DNA of 64,000 bases from Nitrospirota bacterium (GCA_040752355.1 JBFMHE010000005.1:1-64000), one strand, 5' to 3'; counted from the first letter of the stretch, positions 24,646-33,533 are shown. The notes: a model not told the origin generated them from the sequence alone. A program made the numbers and translations.

Positions 24646-26061
24646 TTGAAAGAACTACTGAGCATGTACGAGGAGAATTTTACCTGCCGGGATGAGGAGC
24701 TCACCGATGATTTCGCCGACGACTCCGTGCCCTCGCTGGAGGAGCGGGAGGAGCAATGCGAGAGCGCCTCTGCTTATGACGACGGTCTTCTCGATGTCTA
24801 CCTTAAAGAGATCAGCACGACCCCGCTGTTGAACAAGGACAAGGAGCGGCTGCTCGCGCAGCAGCTGGAAGAGACGAAGCTGCGGGTGTATGCGGTCATC
24901 TTCAGCGTGCCCTGCGCCCTCGCAAAGCTCGTTGAGCTCGGCACGATGGTCGAGAAAGGCGAGCTCCCCCTTGCAGCGGTGATGAAAGAGGATGAGGAGT
25001 GGTCCGAAAGGGAGCGCGCACAGCAGCGGAAGAAATTCATTCAGGGCATCAGGGCGCTGCGGGAGGCGCTGCAGCAGCGTACGGCGCGGAGCGCCGGCGA
25101 TGCGGTAATCGAGAAGGTCAGGGCATTGCACATGAACGACGAGGCGCTGAGCGTTTTTTCCCGGGAGCTGAAGGAGCTCGCCCTGCAGCTCAGGGAGGCG
25201 CAGGCCCGCTGGGATGGCATGGAGCAGCGGCAGCGGCGCACTGCCGAGGGCAGGCGGAGCAGGCAGCGCATTACCGCGCTCGAGGCGCGCATCGGCCTGA
25301 AGCTTCCCGCCTTTGATACGGCGCTGGCCCGCCTCGAGCGCGCCGAAGCGGACGTGGACGAGGCGAGGCGGCAGATCATCGAGCCGAATCTCCGCCTCGT
25401 CGTCAGCGTGGCGAAGCGCTACAGCGGCAAAGGATTGAGCCTCGAGGACCTCATCCAGGAGGGAAACCTCGGCCTCATGAAGGCCGCGGACCGGTTCGAC
25501 TACCGGAAGGGGTTCAAGTTCAGCACCTACGCCACGTGGTGGATCCGGCAGGCGATCGGCAGGGCGGTGTCGGACTATTCGAGGACCATACGCATACCGG
25601 TCCATATGATCGAGAACATGTACGCGGTGCACAAGATAATGAGCACCTATACCCAGGAGTTCGGGGTGAAGCCCGAGCCCGAAGAGATTGCGCGCAGGGC
25701 AGCGCTCCCGGTCGAGAGGGTCTTCGATGTCCTGAAGATATCCGACGAGCCGCTCTCCCTCGACGCCGCCGTCGGCGAGGATGACGCGCTGCTGAAGGAG
25801 TTCATCGAGGACACCTCCACCCCCTCGCCCTTCGACCGGGCGGTCCGCGAAGAGATGAAGCTGCATATCGACAGGATACTGTCGTCGCTCTCGACGAAAG
25901 AAGAGATGGTCATCAGGAAGCGCTTCGGCATCGGCTGCGGGCAGCCGCTCACCCTCGACGAGATAGGACAGGAGTTCGAGGTGACCCGGGAGCGCGTCAG
26001 ACAGCTCCAGGAGCGGGCGATGCGGAAGCTCCAGGCCCCGATGGGCGCCCTGTTGAGCTGA
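24646..26061 (+). CDS. sigma-70 family RNA polymerase sigma factor (group 2-like)
   Basis: 471 residues. Region 1.2 is at about 50-75 (LDVYLKEISTTPLLNKDKE) and region 2 at about 245-310 (NLRLVVSVAKRYSGKGL, DLIQEGNLGLMKAADRF, FSTYATWWIRQAI). Region 3 follows RTIRIPVHMIE, and the region 4 helix-turn-helix is LTLDEIGQEFEVTRERVRQ. A charged helical insert separates 1.2 and 2. The -10 reading helix (AVSDYSRTIRI) differs from housekeeping RpoD, and the gene has a sigma-54 site upstream, so an alternative group-2 factor is more likely than the primary sigma. TTG 24646 follows GAGGAGG by 5 nt; ATG 24664 is the alternative. Confidence 0.85.
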   Translation: MKELLSMYEENFTCRDEELTDDFADDSVPSLEEREEQCESASAYDDGLLDVYLKEISTTPLLNKDKERLLAQQLEETKLRVYAVIFSVPCALAKLVELGTMVEKGELPLAAVMKEDEEWSERERAQQRKKFIQGIRALREALQQRTARSAGDAVIEKVRALHMNDEALSVFSRELKELALQLREAQARWDGMEQRQRRTAEGRRSRQRITALEARIGLKLPAFDTALARLERAEADVDEARRQIIEPNLRLVVSVAKRYSGKGLSLEDLIQEGNLGLMKAADRFDYRKGFKFSTYATWWIRQAIGRAVSDYSRTIRIPVHMIENMYAVHKIMSTYTQEFGVKPEPEEIARRAALPVERVFDVLKISDEPLSLDAAVGEDDALLKEFIEDTSTPSPFDRAVREEMKLHIDRILSSLSTKEEMVIRKRFGIGCGQPLTLDEIGQEFEVTRERVRQLQERAMRKLQAPMGALLS

Positions 26062-26097
26062 GCGCGGAGGAGGCCGGTAAAGAATGAGGTCCTTCAA

Positions 26098-26127
26098 CCG
26101 ATAACTAAGGGGCCGATAGCTGAGGGG
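26098..26127 (+). repeat. 15-bp direct repeat (two units)
   Basis: CCGATAACTAAGGGG is followed at once by CCGATAGCTGAGGGG (13 of 15 identical), between the sigma-factor gene and the next small gene. Confidence 0.5.
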
Positions 26128-26155
26128 CAGTTCAACGATACTGCAGGAGGGCATT

Positions 26156-26452
26156 ATGACTACGGGAGCCGTCTCGATCAGGAAGCGTGCCGTCGGGGCA
26201 TCAGGAGTCGCAGAAGCACATCCGTTGAAGCAGCTTGCGGAATCGATTATCCTCCAGGCTCTCGAGGACCTCTGGACCCCTGCGCGCAGCAGGGAGGGCT
26301 TCAGCTTCTTCAAGGGAGCAGGGTTCGAGCTCTGCGCGACCATGGCCGGGATGAGCGCGGCCCACAGGCTCACGCTGCTGGACATGGTGGCGAAGACCGC
26401 AGCGGGACCGCGTGCGCCGCGTGCAATGGATGCAGCCGTTTCGCTCCGGTAA
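26156..26452 (+). CDS. 98-residue protein of unknown function
   Basis: GGAGGG precedes the ATG. The central segment LAESIILQALEDLW, followed by an FFKGAGFELCATMAGM block, looks like a conserved short helical unit; the tail is Ala/Arg-rich. The gene lies 95 bp after the sigma factor and may share its transcript. No known family is recognised. Confidence 0.55.
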   Translation: MTTGAVSIRKRAVGASGVAEAHPLKQLAESIILQALEDLWTPARSREGFSFFKGAGFELCATMAGMSAAHRLTLLDMVAKTAAGPRAPRAMDAAVSLR

Positions 26453-26456
26453 CAGG

Positions 26457-26485
26457 GTGACCGCTGTTCCAAAACATGCTACCAT
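26457..26485 (+). promoter_or_regulatory. promoter placing the start at the ATG of the THUMP gene
   Basis: GTGACC (26457-26462), a 17-nt spacer and TACCAT (26480-26485) are followed by six bases and the ATG at 26492. No ribosome site is present, so a leaderless mRNA is likely. Confidence 0.45.
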
Positions 26486-26491
26486 GAGAGT

Positions 26492-27031
26492 ATGCATGAC
26501 TGGAACGTGGTCGTCAGCGTCAACGAGCACGGGTTCAAGCAGGCCTTCCGGGTGCTCGGCCCTCTCGGACGGCTGAGCAAGACCGCCTTCTATAACATAC
26601 TCGTCATGCAGGTGGACGATACGCGCCGCCTGCTCGACGGGCTCCGCAGGGTGCACGAGGAGGACCCGCCGTCACTCTCCTTCCTCTCCCGGATCGTACC
26701 GGTCAGCCGTACCTTCATGTTCCAATCCCCGGAAGAGTTCGAACGCTCTGCGCAGGAGGCCGTCCTTTCCTGGGCGCCGGCCATTGCGGGAAAGAGCTTC
26801 CATGTGAGGATGCACCGCCGCGGCTTCAAAGGCAGGCTCTCGAGCCTCGATGAAGAGCATCTCCTCGACGCGGCGCTCCTCGCCGCAGCCGAGCGGCTCG
26901 GGGCTCCTAGCCGGATCACCTTCGATGACCCCGACCTCATCATTGCCGTCGAGACCGTCGACCAGCGCGCCGGCCTCTCGCTCTGGACCCGGGATGAGCT
27001 GCGGCAGTATCCCTTCGTCAGGCTCGACTGA
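26492..27031 (+). CDS. THUMP-domain protein
   Basis: 179 residues. After an N-terminal region starting WNVVVSVNEHGFKQAFRVLG, the THUMP core spans about 50-165: IVPVSRTFMFQSPEEF, AGKSFHVRMHRRGFKGRL, DEEHLLDAALLAAAERLG, DDPDLIIAVETVDQRAGLSLW. THUMP domains bind RNA and are usually fused to a tRNA-modifying catalytic domain; none is present here. It may guide a partner enzyme or act as an RNA-binding adaptor. The -10 box is immediately upstream. Confidence 0.8.
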   Translation: MHDWNVVVSVNEHGFKQAFRVLGPLGRLSKTAFYNILVMQVDDTRRLLDGLRRVHEEDPPSLSFLSRIVPVSRTFMFQSPEEFERSAQEAVLSWAPAIAGKSFHVRMHRRGFKGRLSSLDEEHLLDAALLAAAERLGAPSRITFDDPDLIIAVETVDQRAGLSLWTRDELRQYPFVRLD

Positions 27032-27188
27032 CGGGGGGCCCGCCTGCCTTTTCGAGCGGCGCTGACCGGCATTGTCCCTGCCGTATATCCATGATAGACT
27101 CTAGGTAAGTTGTCGTGCCGCTGCAGTATCGTCATTCCGCACAGCCGACTATTATTAACTCTTGCCTGAAAACCATGAGGAGGAGCTG

Positions 27189-28580
27189 ATGGGCACTCAA
27201 CGCCGTAAGCGCAGGGGAGAAGAAGCTCTCCCATTTCCCGTACCGGTCACCAGCGTGCTCGAGACCGACCCCGCTCGGCCGCTCCAGTCGGCGGAGCAGC
27301 GAAGGGTCGAGGCGATTACCCGGGAGCTGGCCGGGACCTGCGGGGAGCGACTGGGCATGACCAGGCGGGAGTTCCTCAAAACGAGCTGCGGCATGGCGGC
27401 AGCATTCATGGCGCTGAACTCGGTATTCGGCGACTTCTTTGCCGTTCATCCCGCAGAGGCCGCTGACCCCGCATTCGCCCAGGCGAGAAGGGACGCCCTT
27501 TCCGGCCAGTTCATCTTCGATGTCCAGACCCACTTTGTCAGCCCGCGGTACGGTTCCGAAGCTATCCTGAAGCTCAGGGAGATGGCGAAAAAATGGAATC
27601 CTCAGCTCAAGGGCGAACAGGAGAGCCTCGAGAAGATCCGTTTCGATAATTATTACCGGGAGATCTACGAGCTCAGCGACACGAAGATAGCGCTCCTCAC
27701 GAGCGCTCCCAACGACGACCCGAAGAAGTGGTTCATCCATAACGACGAGATAGCGAAGACGCGCGAGGCGGTGAACAGGAAAGCGGGAAGGAAGATCATG
27801 TACAGCCATGCCGTGTTCACGCCGGGGCATCCGGAGTGGAGGGAGGCCCTGGACCGGGCTATTGTCGAGTACCAGCCTGACGCCTGGAAGGGCTACACCA
27901 CCGGCGCGCCCTTCGACAGCTCCCGGTATCCCTGGAGGATGGATGACGAGAAGCTCGTCTACCCCGCTTATGAGAGGATGGCGAAGGCGGGCATCACCAA
28001 CGTCTGTATCCATAAGGGGCTGCTGCCCCCGGGGTACAAGAAGACGATGGGGAAGACCTGGCGGTACGGCTCGGTCGCCGATGTGGGGAAGGCGGCGAAG
28101 GACTGGCCGCAGCTGAACTTCATCATCTATCACGCGGGCATCATGAAAGGAGAGCCGCCGTCCAGGGATGACGTAAAGAATTTCGAGAGGACGGGGCATA
28201 TCCCGTGGGTGAGCGAGCTGGCGGCCATACCCCAGCAGTACGGGGTGAAGAACGTCTACGGCGAGATAGGCAACACCTTTGCGCTTACCGCGGTCAGCAG
28301 CCCCCGCTATTGTGCGGGAATACTGGGCACCCTGATCAAAGGGCTCGGCGCGGACCATGTGCTCTGGGGCACGGACTCGGTGTTCTACGGCTCGCCCCAG
28401 TGGCAGATCGAGGCCTTCCGCCGCATCGAGATCCCTGCCGACCTGCAGAAAAAGTTCGGTTATACGCCGCTCGGTCCTGCCGACGGCGAAGTGAAGCAGC
28501 TGATCTTCGCCGGCAACGGGGCGCGGCTCTACAAGGTGAAGACCGAGGCAGGGCCCGACCTGGTGAAGGCGCAGCGATAA
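27189..28580 (+). CDS. Tat-exported amidohydrolase-family protein
   Basis: 463 residues. A 55-residue N-terminal extension leads into a twin-arginine-like signal (MTRREFLKTSCGMAAAFMAL). The TIM-barrel amidohydrolase_2 fold follows, with IFDVQTHFVSP near the first strand, NFIIYHAG in the middle and LWGTDSVFYGSP carrying the late Asp. The usual HxH of the first strand appears as QTH, so metal ligation may differ. GGAGGAG precedes the ATG at 27189. The substrate is unknown. Export by Tat would fit an enzyme folded with its metal. A GNRA-loop hairpin follows its stop. Confidence 0.75.
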   Translation: MGTQRRKRRGEEALPFPVPVTSVLETDPARPLQSAEQRRVEAITRELAGTCGERLGMTRREFLKTSCGMAAAFMALNSVFGDFFAVHPAEAADPAFAQARRDALSGQFIFDVQTHFVSPRYGSEAILKLREMAKKWNPQLKGEQESLEKIRFDNYYREIYELSDTKIALLTSAPNDDPKKWFIHNDEIAKTREAVNRKAGRKIMYSHAVFTPGHPEWREALDRAIVEYQPDAWKGYTTGAPFDSSRYPWRMDDEKLVYPAYERMAKAGITNVCIHKGLLPPGYKKTMGKTWRYGSVADVGKAAKDWPQLNFIIYHAGIMKGEPPSRDDVKNFERTGHIPWVSELAAIPQQYGVKNVYGEIGNTFALTAVSSPRYCAGILGTLIKGLGADHVLWGTDSVFYGSPQWQIEAFRRIEIPADLQKKFGYTPLGPADGEVKQLIFAGNGARLYKVKTEAGPDLVKAQR

Positions 28581-28606
28581 AAAACTTACCGCGTTATTCG
28601 CTCACG

Positions 28607-28638
28607 GTTCCGCGGCAGAGGCGACTCTGCCGCGGAAC
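28607..28638. terminator. GC-rich hairpin after the amidohydrolase gene
   Basis: GTTCCGCGGCAGAG pairs perfectly with CTCTGCCGCGGAAC across the GNRA-type loop GCGA. Only a weak T-rich tail (TTCTTC) follows. It probably terminates the amidohydrolase transcript ahead of vapBC. Confidence 0.65.
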
Positions 28639-28755
28639 TTCTTCGAGCCCGATACGATCTTCATCGAGCACGCGGGGAGCTCCCTGCCGTTTGCCATCCT
28701 TGCGTATTTCCCTGCCAAAGTATATACTCGTAATATATATTATGGAGGTGGGGTA

Positions 28756-28986
28756 ATGAAGACGGCAAAAATATTCCGCAACGGCCAGAGTCAGGCGGTG
28801 CGGCTGCCCAAAGAATTCAGGTTCAAGGACGACCAGGTATTCATCAAGAAAATAGGAGGCGCGGTCGTGCTTATCCCCAAGAGCAGCTCCTGGGATCCTC
28901 TCGTAGAGAGCCTGAGAAAATTCTCGGATGATTTCATGTCCGAGAGGGTGCAGCCAAAGACAGAGACGCGGGAGAGCTTTTCGTGA
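28756..28986 (+). CDS. vapB: VapB-type antitoxin
   Basis: 76 residues. The AbrB/MazE-like DNA-binding fold (KTAKIFRNGQSQAVRLPKEF, DQVFIKKIGGAVVLIPK) is followed by a flexible C-terminus that would wrap the toxin. GGAGGTGGGG lies before the ATG. An AT-rich near-palindrome (GTATATAC, TAATATATATTA) upstream, about 28722-28741, is the likely promoter and autoregulatory operator. The vapC start overlaps its stop (ATGA-type, 4 bp). Confidence 0.88.
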   Translation: MKTAKIFRNGQSQAVRLPKEFRFKDDQVFIKKIGGAVVLIPKSSSWDPLVESLRKFSDDFMSERVQPKTETRESFS

Positions 28987-29384
28987 AGTTCATGCTGGAT
29001 ACCAATACCTGTATTTACCTTATCAAACAAAAGCCGGAAAAAGTGCTGCATCGCTTCAAAGCGTACACCGTGGGCGATATCGGCATCTCCTCCATCGTTC
29101 TTGCCGAGCTCGAGTACGGTGTTGCAAAGAGCCGGCATGTCCAGAGAAACCGGCTTGCGCTGCATGAATTCATCCTGCCCCTCGAGATCGCCGCGTTCGA
29201 CGAGCGTGCTGCGGAAGCGTATGGCACGGTCCGATCGATGCTCGAGAAAAACGGTATGCCTGCCGGCTCAATGGATATGCTCATAGGAGCGCATGCCCTC
29301 AGCCTCGGCGTGACGCTCATTACGAACAATATGAGAGAATTCGGCCGAATAGAGGGATTGAAAGTTACCGACTGGACCGCCTAA
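28983..29384 (+). CDS. vapC: VapC-type PIN-domain toxin
   Basis: 133 residues. The PIN-domain acidic residues are visible in MLDTNTCIYL, in the LAELEYGV segment, in FDERAAEAYG, and in GSMDMLIGAHAL with ITNN near the end. VapC toxins are Mg-dependent ribonucleases, commonly cutting initiator tRNA or rRNA; VapB neutralises and co-represses. It ends next to the convergent helicase gene. All catalytic positions appear intact. Confidence 0.9.
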   Translation: MKFMLDTNTCIYLIKQKPEKVLHRFKAYTVGDIGISSIVLAELEYGVAKSRHVQRNRLALHEFILPLEIAAFDERAAEAYGTVRSMLEKNGMPAGSMDMLIGAHALSLGVTLITNNMREFGRIEGLKVTDWTA

Positions 29385-29394
29385 CGGCAGGAGA

Positions 29395-31293
29395 TCAGAA
29401 CGCCTCTTCCTCTTCCCGAGCCGTCAGCTCGTCCCGTATCTCGTCGATATAGCGCGACTCGAGCGAGAACATCACGTCGCCGAAGCGCATCCTGCGCGAC
29501 GCTGAGGAGAGATAGAGCCGCTCCTTCGCCCTGGTGACCGCGACATAGAAGAGCCGCCGCTCCTCTTCCATCTGGGAGAGGCTCTCGAGCGCCCTCGCCG
29601 AGGGGAATATCTCCTCTTCCAGCGCCATGACGAAGACGGCCGGGAACTCGAGGCCCTTGGCAGCATGGATGGTCATCACCTTCACCGTATCGCCGCCGCC
29701 GATCCGGTCCTGGTCCTGGGAGAGGAGGTTCTCTTCGAGGAACTCGGAAAACGGCGTTCCCTCGCTCTCCACCGTCTTCAGAACATTGGCCAGTTCCGAG
29801 ATATTGCCCCTCCGGTCCTCGTAGTCGTCCTTGTAATGGTCGACGAGGTAATCGTCGTAGTGCAGGTCGCGCAGGAGCTCCATCATGACCGTGTAGGGCT
29901 TCTCCTCGACGCTGTCCCCGTACGATTCGATGATATCGGCGAGCCGGTCGGCATGGGCCCGCTGGCGCGCTCCGAGCTTCGTATCCCGCAGCGCCTGCAC
30001 CCAGTCCGTGACGAACCGTTCCTTTATCTTCGCCAGCGTCTGCGCGCCAATCGAGCGGGGCGGGACATTCACGATCCGGTCGAACCCCGCCTTGTCTCTC
30101 CGGTTCGCGATAACGCGGAGGTAGGAGAGGATATCCTTTATCTCCGCCCGGTCGTAGAACGCCGGGCCGCCGATGATCTCGTAGGGTATGCCGTAGCGGA
30201 CGAAGGTATGCTCGATCCCCCGCGACACGAAGGACATGCGCATCAGGACCGCCATGTCCGCGTAGCGGCAGCCCTGGTCCGCGAGGTCGCCGATCTTCTC
30301 GGCAATAAAGGAGCACTCGGCCTCGTCATCGTAGCCGCGGGTATACCGCACCTCGCCCCCGTCCTCCCTGACCGTCGAGAGCTCGAGGATCTTGCCCTCC
30401 CACACCCGGTCCGCCCGGGCGATGATCTTGTTGGCGATGTCGAGGATCTTCCTGGTCGAGCGGTAGTTGACCTCGAGCTTCGTCTCGCGCGCCGCGTGGT
30501 CCTCGGCGAAATTGAGGATGTTCAGCGGATGGGCGCCGCGCCAGGTATAGATGCACTGCTGGGGATCGCCGACCACGCAGATATTCCCCCGGTCGCCGAC
30601 GAGGAGATTGACCAGCATATACTGGATCTTGTTGGTGTCCTGGTACTCATCCACGAGGATATAATCGAAGCGCTCCTGCCAGAGCTTCCGGAGCCCGGGT
30701 TTCTTTACGAAGAGGTCTACCACATAATAAATGAGGTCGTCGTAGTCCATGGCATTGCTCCGTTCGAGCTCGGCCTGGTACTGCCCGGCGACGGCCGCAT
30801 AGGTCGAAGCGGGGAAGGCCAGCCGGGAAACGTAGTCGACGATACTCTCCCGGTATTCCTGCTTCGCCTTCGAGATGACCGCCTTCGCCTTGTCGGCCTC
30901 CCGGATATCCCTGTTGAGACCGCGCAGGATATCCTTCAGGACCTTGATACTGTCGTCTTCGTCGTAGATGAGGAACTTCCGGTCGAAGCCCCGGTCGAGG
31001 GCTTCGACGCTCTCGCGGAGCACCCGCACGCAGAAGGCATGAAAGGTGGATATCCATTTCGGCCGGATGGCGAGCAGCTGCTCCACGCGCTCCTGCATCT
31101 CCCGGGCAGCCTTTTTGGTAAAGGTGATGGCGAGGATACGGTTCGGCCTGATCCCCTTCTCCTGAATGAGCCAGGCGATCTTGTGGGTAATGACCTTTGT
31201 CTTGCCCGAGCCGGCGCCGGCGAGCACGAGCAGGGGGGCGCCGAAGTGTTCGACCGCTTCGCGCTGCTGTGGATTCAGATCGTCGAGTATCAA
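29395..31293 (-). CDS. UvrD/PcrA-type superfamily 1 DNA helicase
   Basis: 632 residues. Helicase motifs in order are LNPQQREAV (Q motif), AGAGSGKT (I), YDDLIYYVVDLF (Ic/Id area), VDEYQDTNKIQY (II), GDPQQCIYTWRGA (III), VNYRSTRKIL (IV), TIHAAKGLEFPAVFV (V) and FYVAVTRAKERLYL (VI). It unwinds DNA 3'-5' in repair or recombination. The start is set at TTG 31293: GGAGAGG lies 8 nt upstream and a TATAAT overlaps the extended reading frame. Homology also begins at ILDDLNPQQ. It is somewhat shorter than PcrA/UvrD (about 720), lacking the C-terminal RNA-polymerase-binding tail, so Rep-like is possible. Confidence 0.9.
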   Translation of the reverse strand: MILDDLNPQQREAVEHFGAPLLVLAGAGSGKTKVITHKIAWLIQEKGIRPNRILAITFTKKAAREMQERVEQLLAIRPKWISTFHAFCVRVLRESVEALDRGFDRKFLIYDEDDSIKVLKDILRGLNRDIREADKAKAVISKAKQEYRESIVDYVSRLAFPASTYAAVAGQYQAELERSNAMDYDDLIYYVVDLFVKKPGLRKLWQERFDYILVDEYQDTNKIQYMLVNLLVGDRGNICVVGDPQQCIYTWRGAHPLNILNFAEDHAARETKLEVNYRSTRKILDIANKIIARADRVWEGKILELSTVREDGGEVRYTRGYDDEAECSFIAEKIGDLADQGCRYADMAVLMRMSFVSRGIEHTFVRYGIPYEIIGGPAFYDRAEIKDILSYLRVIANRRDKAGFDRIVNVPPRSIGAQTLAKIKERFVTDWVQALRDTKLGARQRAHADRLADIIESYGDSVEEKPYTVMMELLRDLHYDDYLVDHYKDDYEDRRGNISELANVLKTVESEGTPFSEFLEENLLSQDQDRIGGGDTVKVMTIHAAKGLEFPAVFVMALEEEIFPSARALESLSQMEEERRLFYVAVTRAKERLYLSSASRRMRFGDVMFSLESRYIDEIRDELTAREEEEAF

Positions 31294-31461
31294 AATAAAC
31301 GCCTCTCCGCTATTATAACAGCTGGGGGCGCCGGCGGGCACGATGCCGTTGCCCCGGGCCTCCCCCGAGCCTTTATTGCCCCCTTTCATTGACCATGGAG
31401 CAGCTTAGTGGTACCCTTTAAGTAAGAACGTCTGTTTTTATTCCTGTCAGGGAGGTGCTCT

Positions 31462-31695
31462 ATGTTTTTCAGCGGAAGAGACAACGGGCGGAGCGGCATC
31501 ATCTACTCGGCTTTGATAGGAGGCTTTGTCGGAGCGGGGCTGGCGATGCTCCTTACCCCGCATTCGGGCAAGAAGATGCGTCGGCGCATCACCGACATGG
31601 CCGAGGATGCGCGGGACTACGCGAACCGCATGGCCGACGATGCGAAAGAATACGCAGTGCGCGTGCAGAAAAGCATGGGCAAGATGTCAAAATAA
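31462..31695 (+). CDS. YtxH-like small membrane protein
   Basis: 77 residues. The single glycine-rich membrane helix (IIYSALIGGFVGAGLAMLLT) is followed by PHSGKKMRRRITDMAEDARD, the YtxH family signature, and a helical basic tail. AGGGAGGTG precedes the ATG. The family is linked to general stress. A terminator follows directly. Confidence 0.8.
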   Translation: MFFSGRDNGRSGIIYSALIGGFVGAGLAMLLTPHSGKKMRRRITDMAEDARDYANRMADDAKEYAVRVQKSMGKMSK

Positions 31696-31706
31696 TAATT
31701 GTTTGA

Positions 31707-31743
31707 GAGAGGGGGCGGGGCATACCATTCCCCGCCCCCTCTC
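31707..31743. terminator. bidirectional terminator between convergent genes
   Basis: A 14-bp G/C stem (GAGAGGGGGCGGGG and its complement) with the 9-nt loop CATACCATT lies between the YtxH-like gene and the PEP-CTERM protease. Confidence 0.8.
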
Positions 31744-31746
31744 CCC

Positions 31747-32772
31747 CTATCGAGATTTTCTTCTATAGTACGAGATCAGGGCGATAGCGCCCAATGCGCA
31801 GAGGGCGAAGGTGCCCGGCTCGGGCGCTGCAACGACGCCGTCGACCCAGGAGGCGTATGGGGCGACGCGCGTGCCGCCGCCGAGCTCTCCGAAGGTGTCG
31901 TTCAGCTCATTGTCGATGTCAAAGGGAACGCCGAACGTAGCGCCGAAGGAGTGGACGCCCGCGATCTTGAAGTCGATGAAGGCAGGCGCGCCCGAGTCTC
32001 CCGGCGCGGTCATCACCTCGCTCGCACCGGTCCCCCGGTCGGGGACGCCGAAGAGATTGCCGATGGTGTCCCGTTCCGCTGACCCGTCGTCGAAGTCGTA
32101 GGCAAAGGGGAGGCCCGGGATGTCCCAGAAGGTGTCGAGCCGGTTCGTCCCTGCGCGCAGGGCGCCGAAGGAGCCCTCTACCGATCCCGTCGTGCCGGTC
32201 CCTGTATCGCCGTAGCCCGCCAGGTCGGCGACGCCGCCGATGAACTCCTCGTCCCTGAAGAGCTCGTAGCCGCGCGTCCCGGCCCTTCCGGAGAGCCGTA
32301 TGAGCGCGATGTCGCTGCCGTGGCCGATATCGCCGTTCCATCCGGGATGCAGTGCATACGACGCACCTTGAACGTCCTGTCTTCCGCCCGAAAAGAAGAA
32401 GCTCGCTGTCGCCGACTGCGCGGCAAGCCTGCCCGTATCGTCGGTGAGGCAATGCGCTGCGGTGAGCACATGGAGGCCGCTGTTGAGGAGGGCGCCGGTG
32501 CATCCGACCGTTCCGGCCGGGGTGGTGATGAGCACCCGGGCAACGCCGTCGTAGAAGCTCGTCGGGGTCACCGCACGGTCTGCGGGAGCGCCTGCCGTGG
32601 TGAGCGCCGGGCGCGAGGAGGGGGGAAGGGAGAGAAAGCCCCCTCCGGGGTCGTCCGCCGCTTGTACCGGGATGCAGGGGATCACCGTGAGCAGGAAAAG
32701 AAAGAGGGCGGTTGCGCGCGCGGCCGATACTGTTCTGTCGGTTCGGTCTGGGATGCAAGCTGTACGTATCAT
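31747..32772 (-). CDS. trypsin-like serine protease with PEP-CTERM anchor
   Basis: 341 residues. The signal peptide (ATALFLFLLTVIPCIPVQAA) is followed by a chymotrypsin-fold domain with the full triad: His in VLTAAHCL, Asp in GSDIALIRL and Ser in APGDSGAPAF. The C-terminus is a PEP-CTERM signal (VAAPEPGTFALCALGAIALI with tail SYYRRKSR). An exosortase should sort it to the cell surface. AAAGGAG lies 9 nt before the ATG at 32772. No sigma-54 site is seen upstream, so it may lie outside the PrsR regulon. Substrate unknown. Confidence 0.85.
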   Translation of the reverse strand: MIRTACIPDRTDRTVSAARATALFLFLLTVIPCIPVQAADDPGGGFLSLPPSSRPALTTAGAPADRAVTPTSFYDGVARVLITTPAGTVGCTGALLNSGLHVLTAAHCLTDDTGRLAAQSATASFFFSGGRQDVQGASYALHPGWNGDIGHGSDIALIRLSGRAGTRGYELFRDEEFIGGVADLAGYGDTGTGTTGSVEGSFGALRAGTNRLDTFWDIPGLPFAYDFDDGSAERDTIGNLFGVPDRGTGASEVMTAPGDSGAPAFIDFKIAGVHSFGATFGVPFDIDNELNDTFGELGGGTRVAPYASWVDGVVAAPEPGTFALCALGAIALISYYRRKSR

Positions 32773-32985
32773 GCCTCTGCTCCTTTCATTGCGCCGCAGC
32801 GGGAGCGGGTGCCGCTGCCCCGGCGGCAGCATTGAGGGTGGCGTGTTACGAGCGAGCAGGGGTGCTGAGAGACGAGCGGTTCGGAATGCTGAACGAGTGA
32901 TGAGAGAGAGTACTGGTGACCGGCGGTGCAGCGGGCGTCCTCATCTCGAGGGGAGGGGACGCCTCTGCCGGAACCGGGAGCGTGT

Positions 32986-33414
32986 CTAGGTGAGCAGCGT
33001 CGCTTTGAGCGTAATCTCTGTTCCTGCCAGCGCCTTGGATACGGGGCAGCCCTTCTTGGCCGCCTCGGCCTTTTCCATGAAGGTCTTCTCATCGATGCCG
33101 GGCACCCGGGCTTCGGTCTCGAGCGCGCTCGAGGTGATGCCGAACCCGTCGCCGACCTTCTCGATCTTTACCTTTGCGATCGTATGGACGCGTTCTGCCG
33201 TATACCCGGCCTGTTCGAGGATGAACGACAGCGCCATCGAGAAGCAGCCGGCATGGGCCGCAGCGATCAGCTCCTCGGGATTGGTGCCGGTCCCCTCCTC
33301 GAAACGGGAAGCGAAGGAATAAGCGCCTTCGAAGGCGCCGCTGCCGAGCTTCATGCTGCCCTTCCCGTTCTTCAGCGCCCCTTCCCACACTGCTTCAGCC
33401 CTGCGTACCGGCAT
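32986..33414 (-). CDS. OsmC-family peroxiredoxin
   Basis: 142 residues, normal length. The two redox cysteines are in HAGCFSMAL and KGCPVSKAL; the first helix region is TNPEELIAAAHAG. These enzymes reduce organic hydroperoxides with dihydrolipoamide or thioredoxin-type donors. GGAGGTAGG precedes the ATG. The DsrC-like gene lies about 120 bp upstream on the same strand, so they may be co-transcribed. Confidence 0.9.
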   Translation of the reverse strand: MPVRRAEAVWEGALKNGKGSMKLGSGAFEGAYSFASRFEEGTGTNPEELIAAAHAGCFSMALSFILEQAGYTAERVHTIAKVKIEKVGDGFGITSSALETEARVPGIDEKTFMEKAEAAKKGCPVSKALAGTEITLKATLLT

Positions 33415-33533
33415 ATCCTACCTCCACAGCGGTATAACGGCCTGTCGATCACGGCCGTTGTGAGGAAGGGGCGTTCATCTCCCGCTTCCTCCTAAAGTCT
33501 ACAACACCACGAAGAAAAGTCAATTACGCGGGC

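Noticed and set aside
24458-24649. 63-codon frame starting TTG before the sigma-factor gene
   Set aside because: It runs through the sigma-54 promoter and the heptamer repeat and has no ribosome site or protein-like character.
26098-26127. 15-bp repeat considered as part of the period-7 family
   Set aside because: Its period is 15, not 7, and there are only two units.
29665-31392. 575-codon plus-strand frame opposite the helicase gene
   Set aside because: The minus strand has all SF1 helicase motifs; this frame has none.
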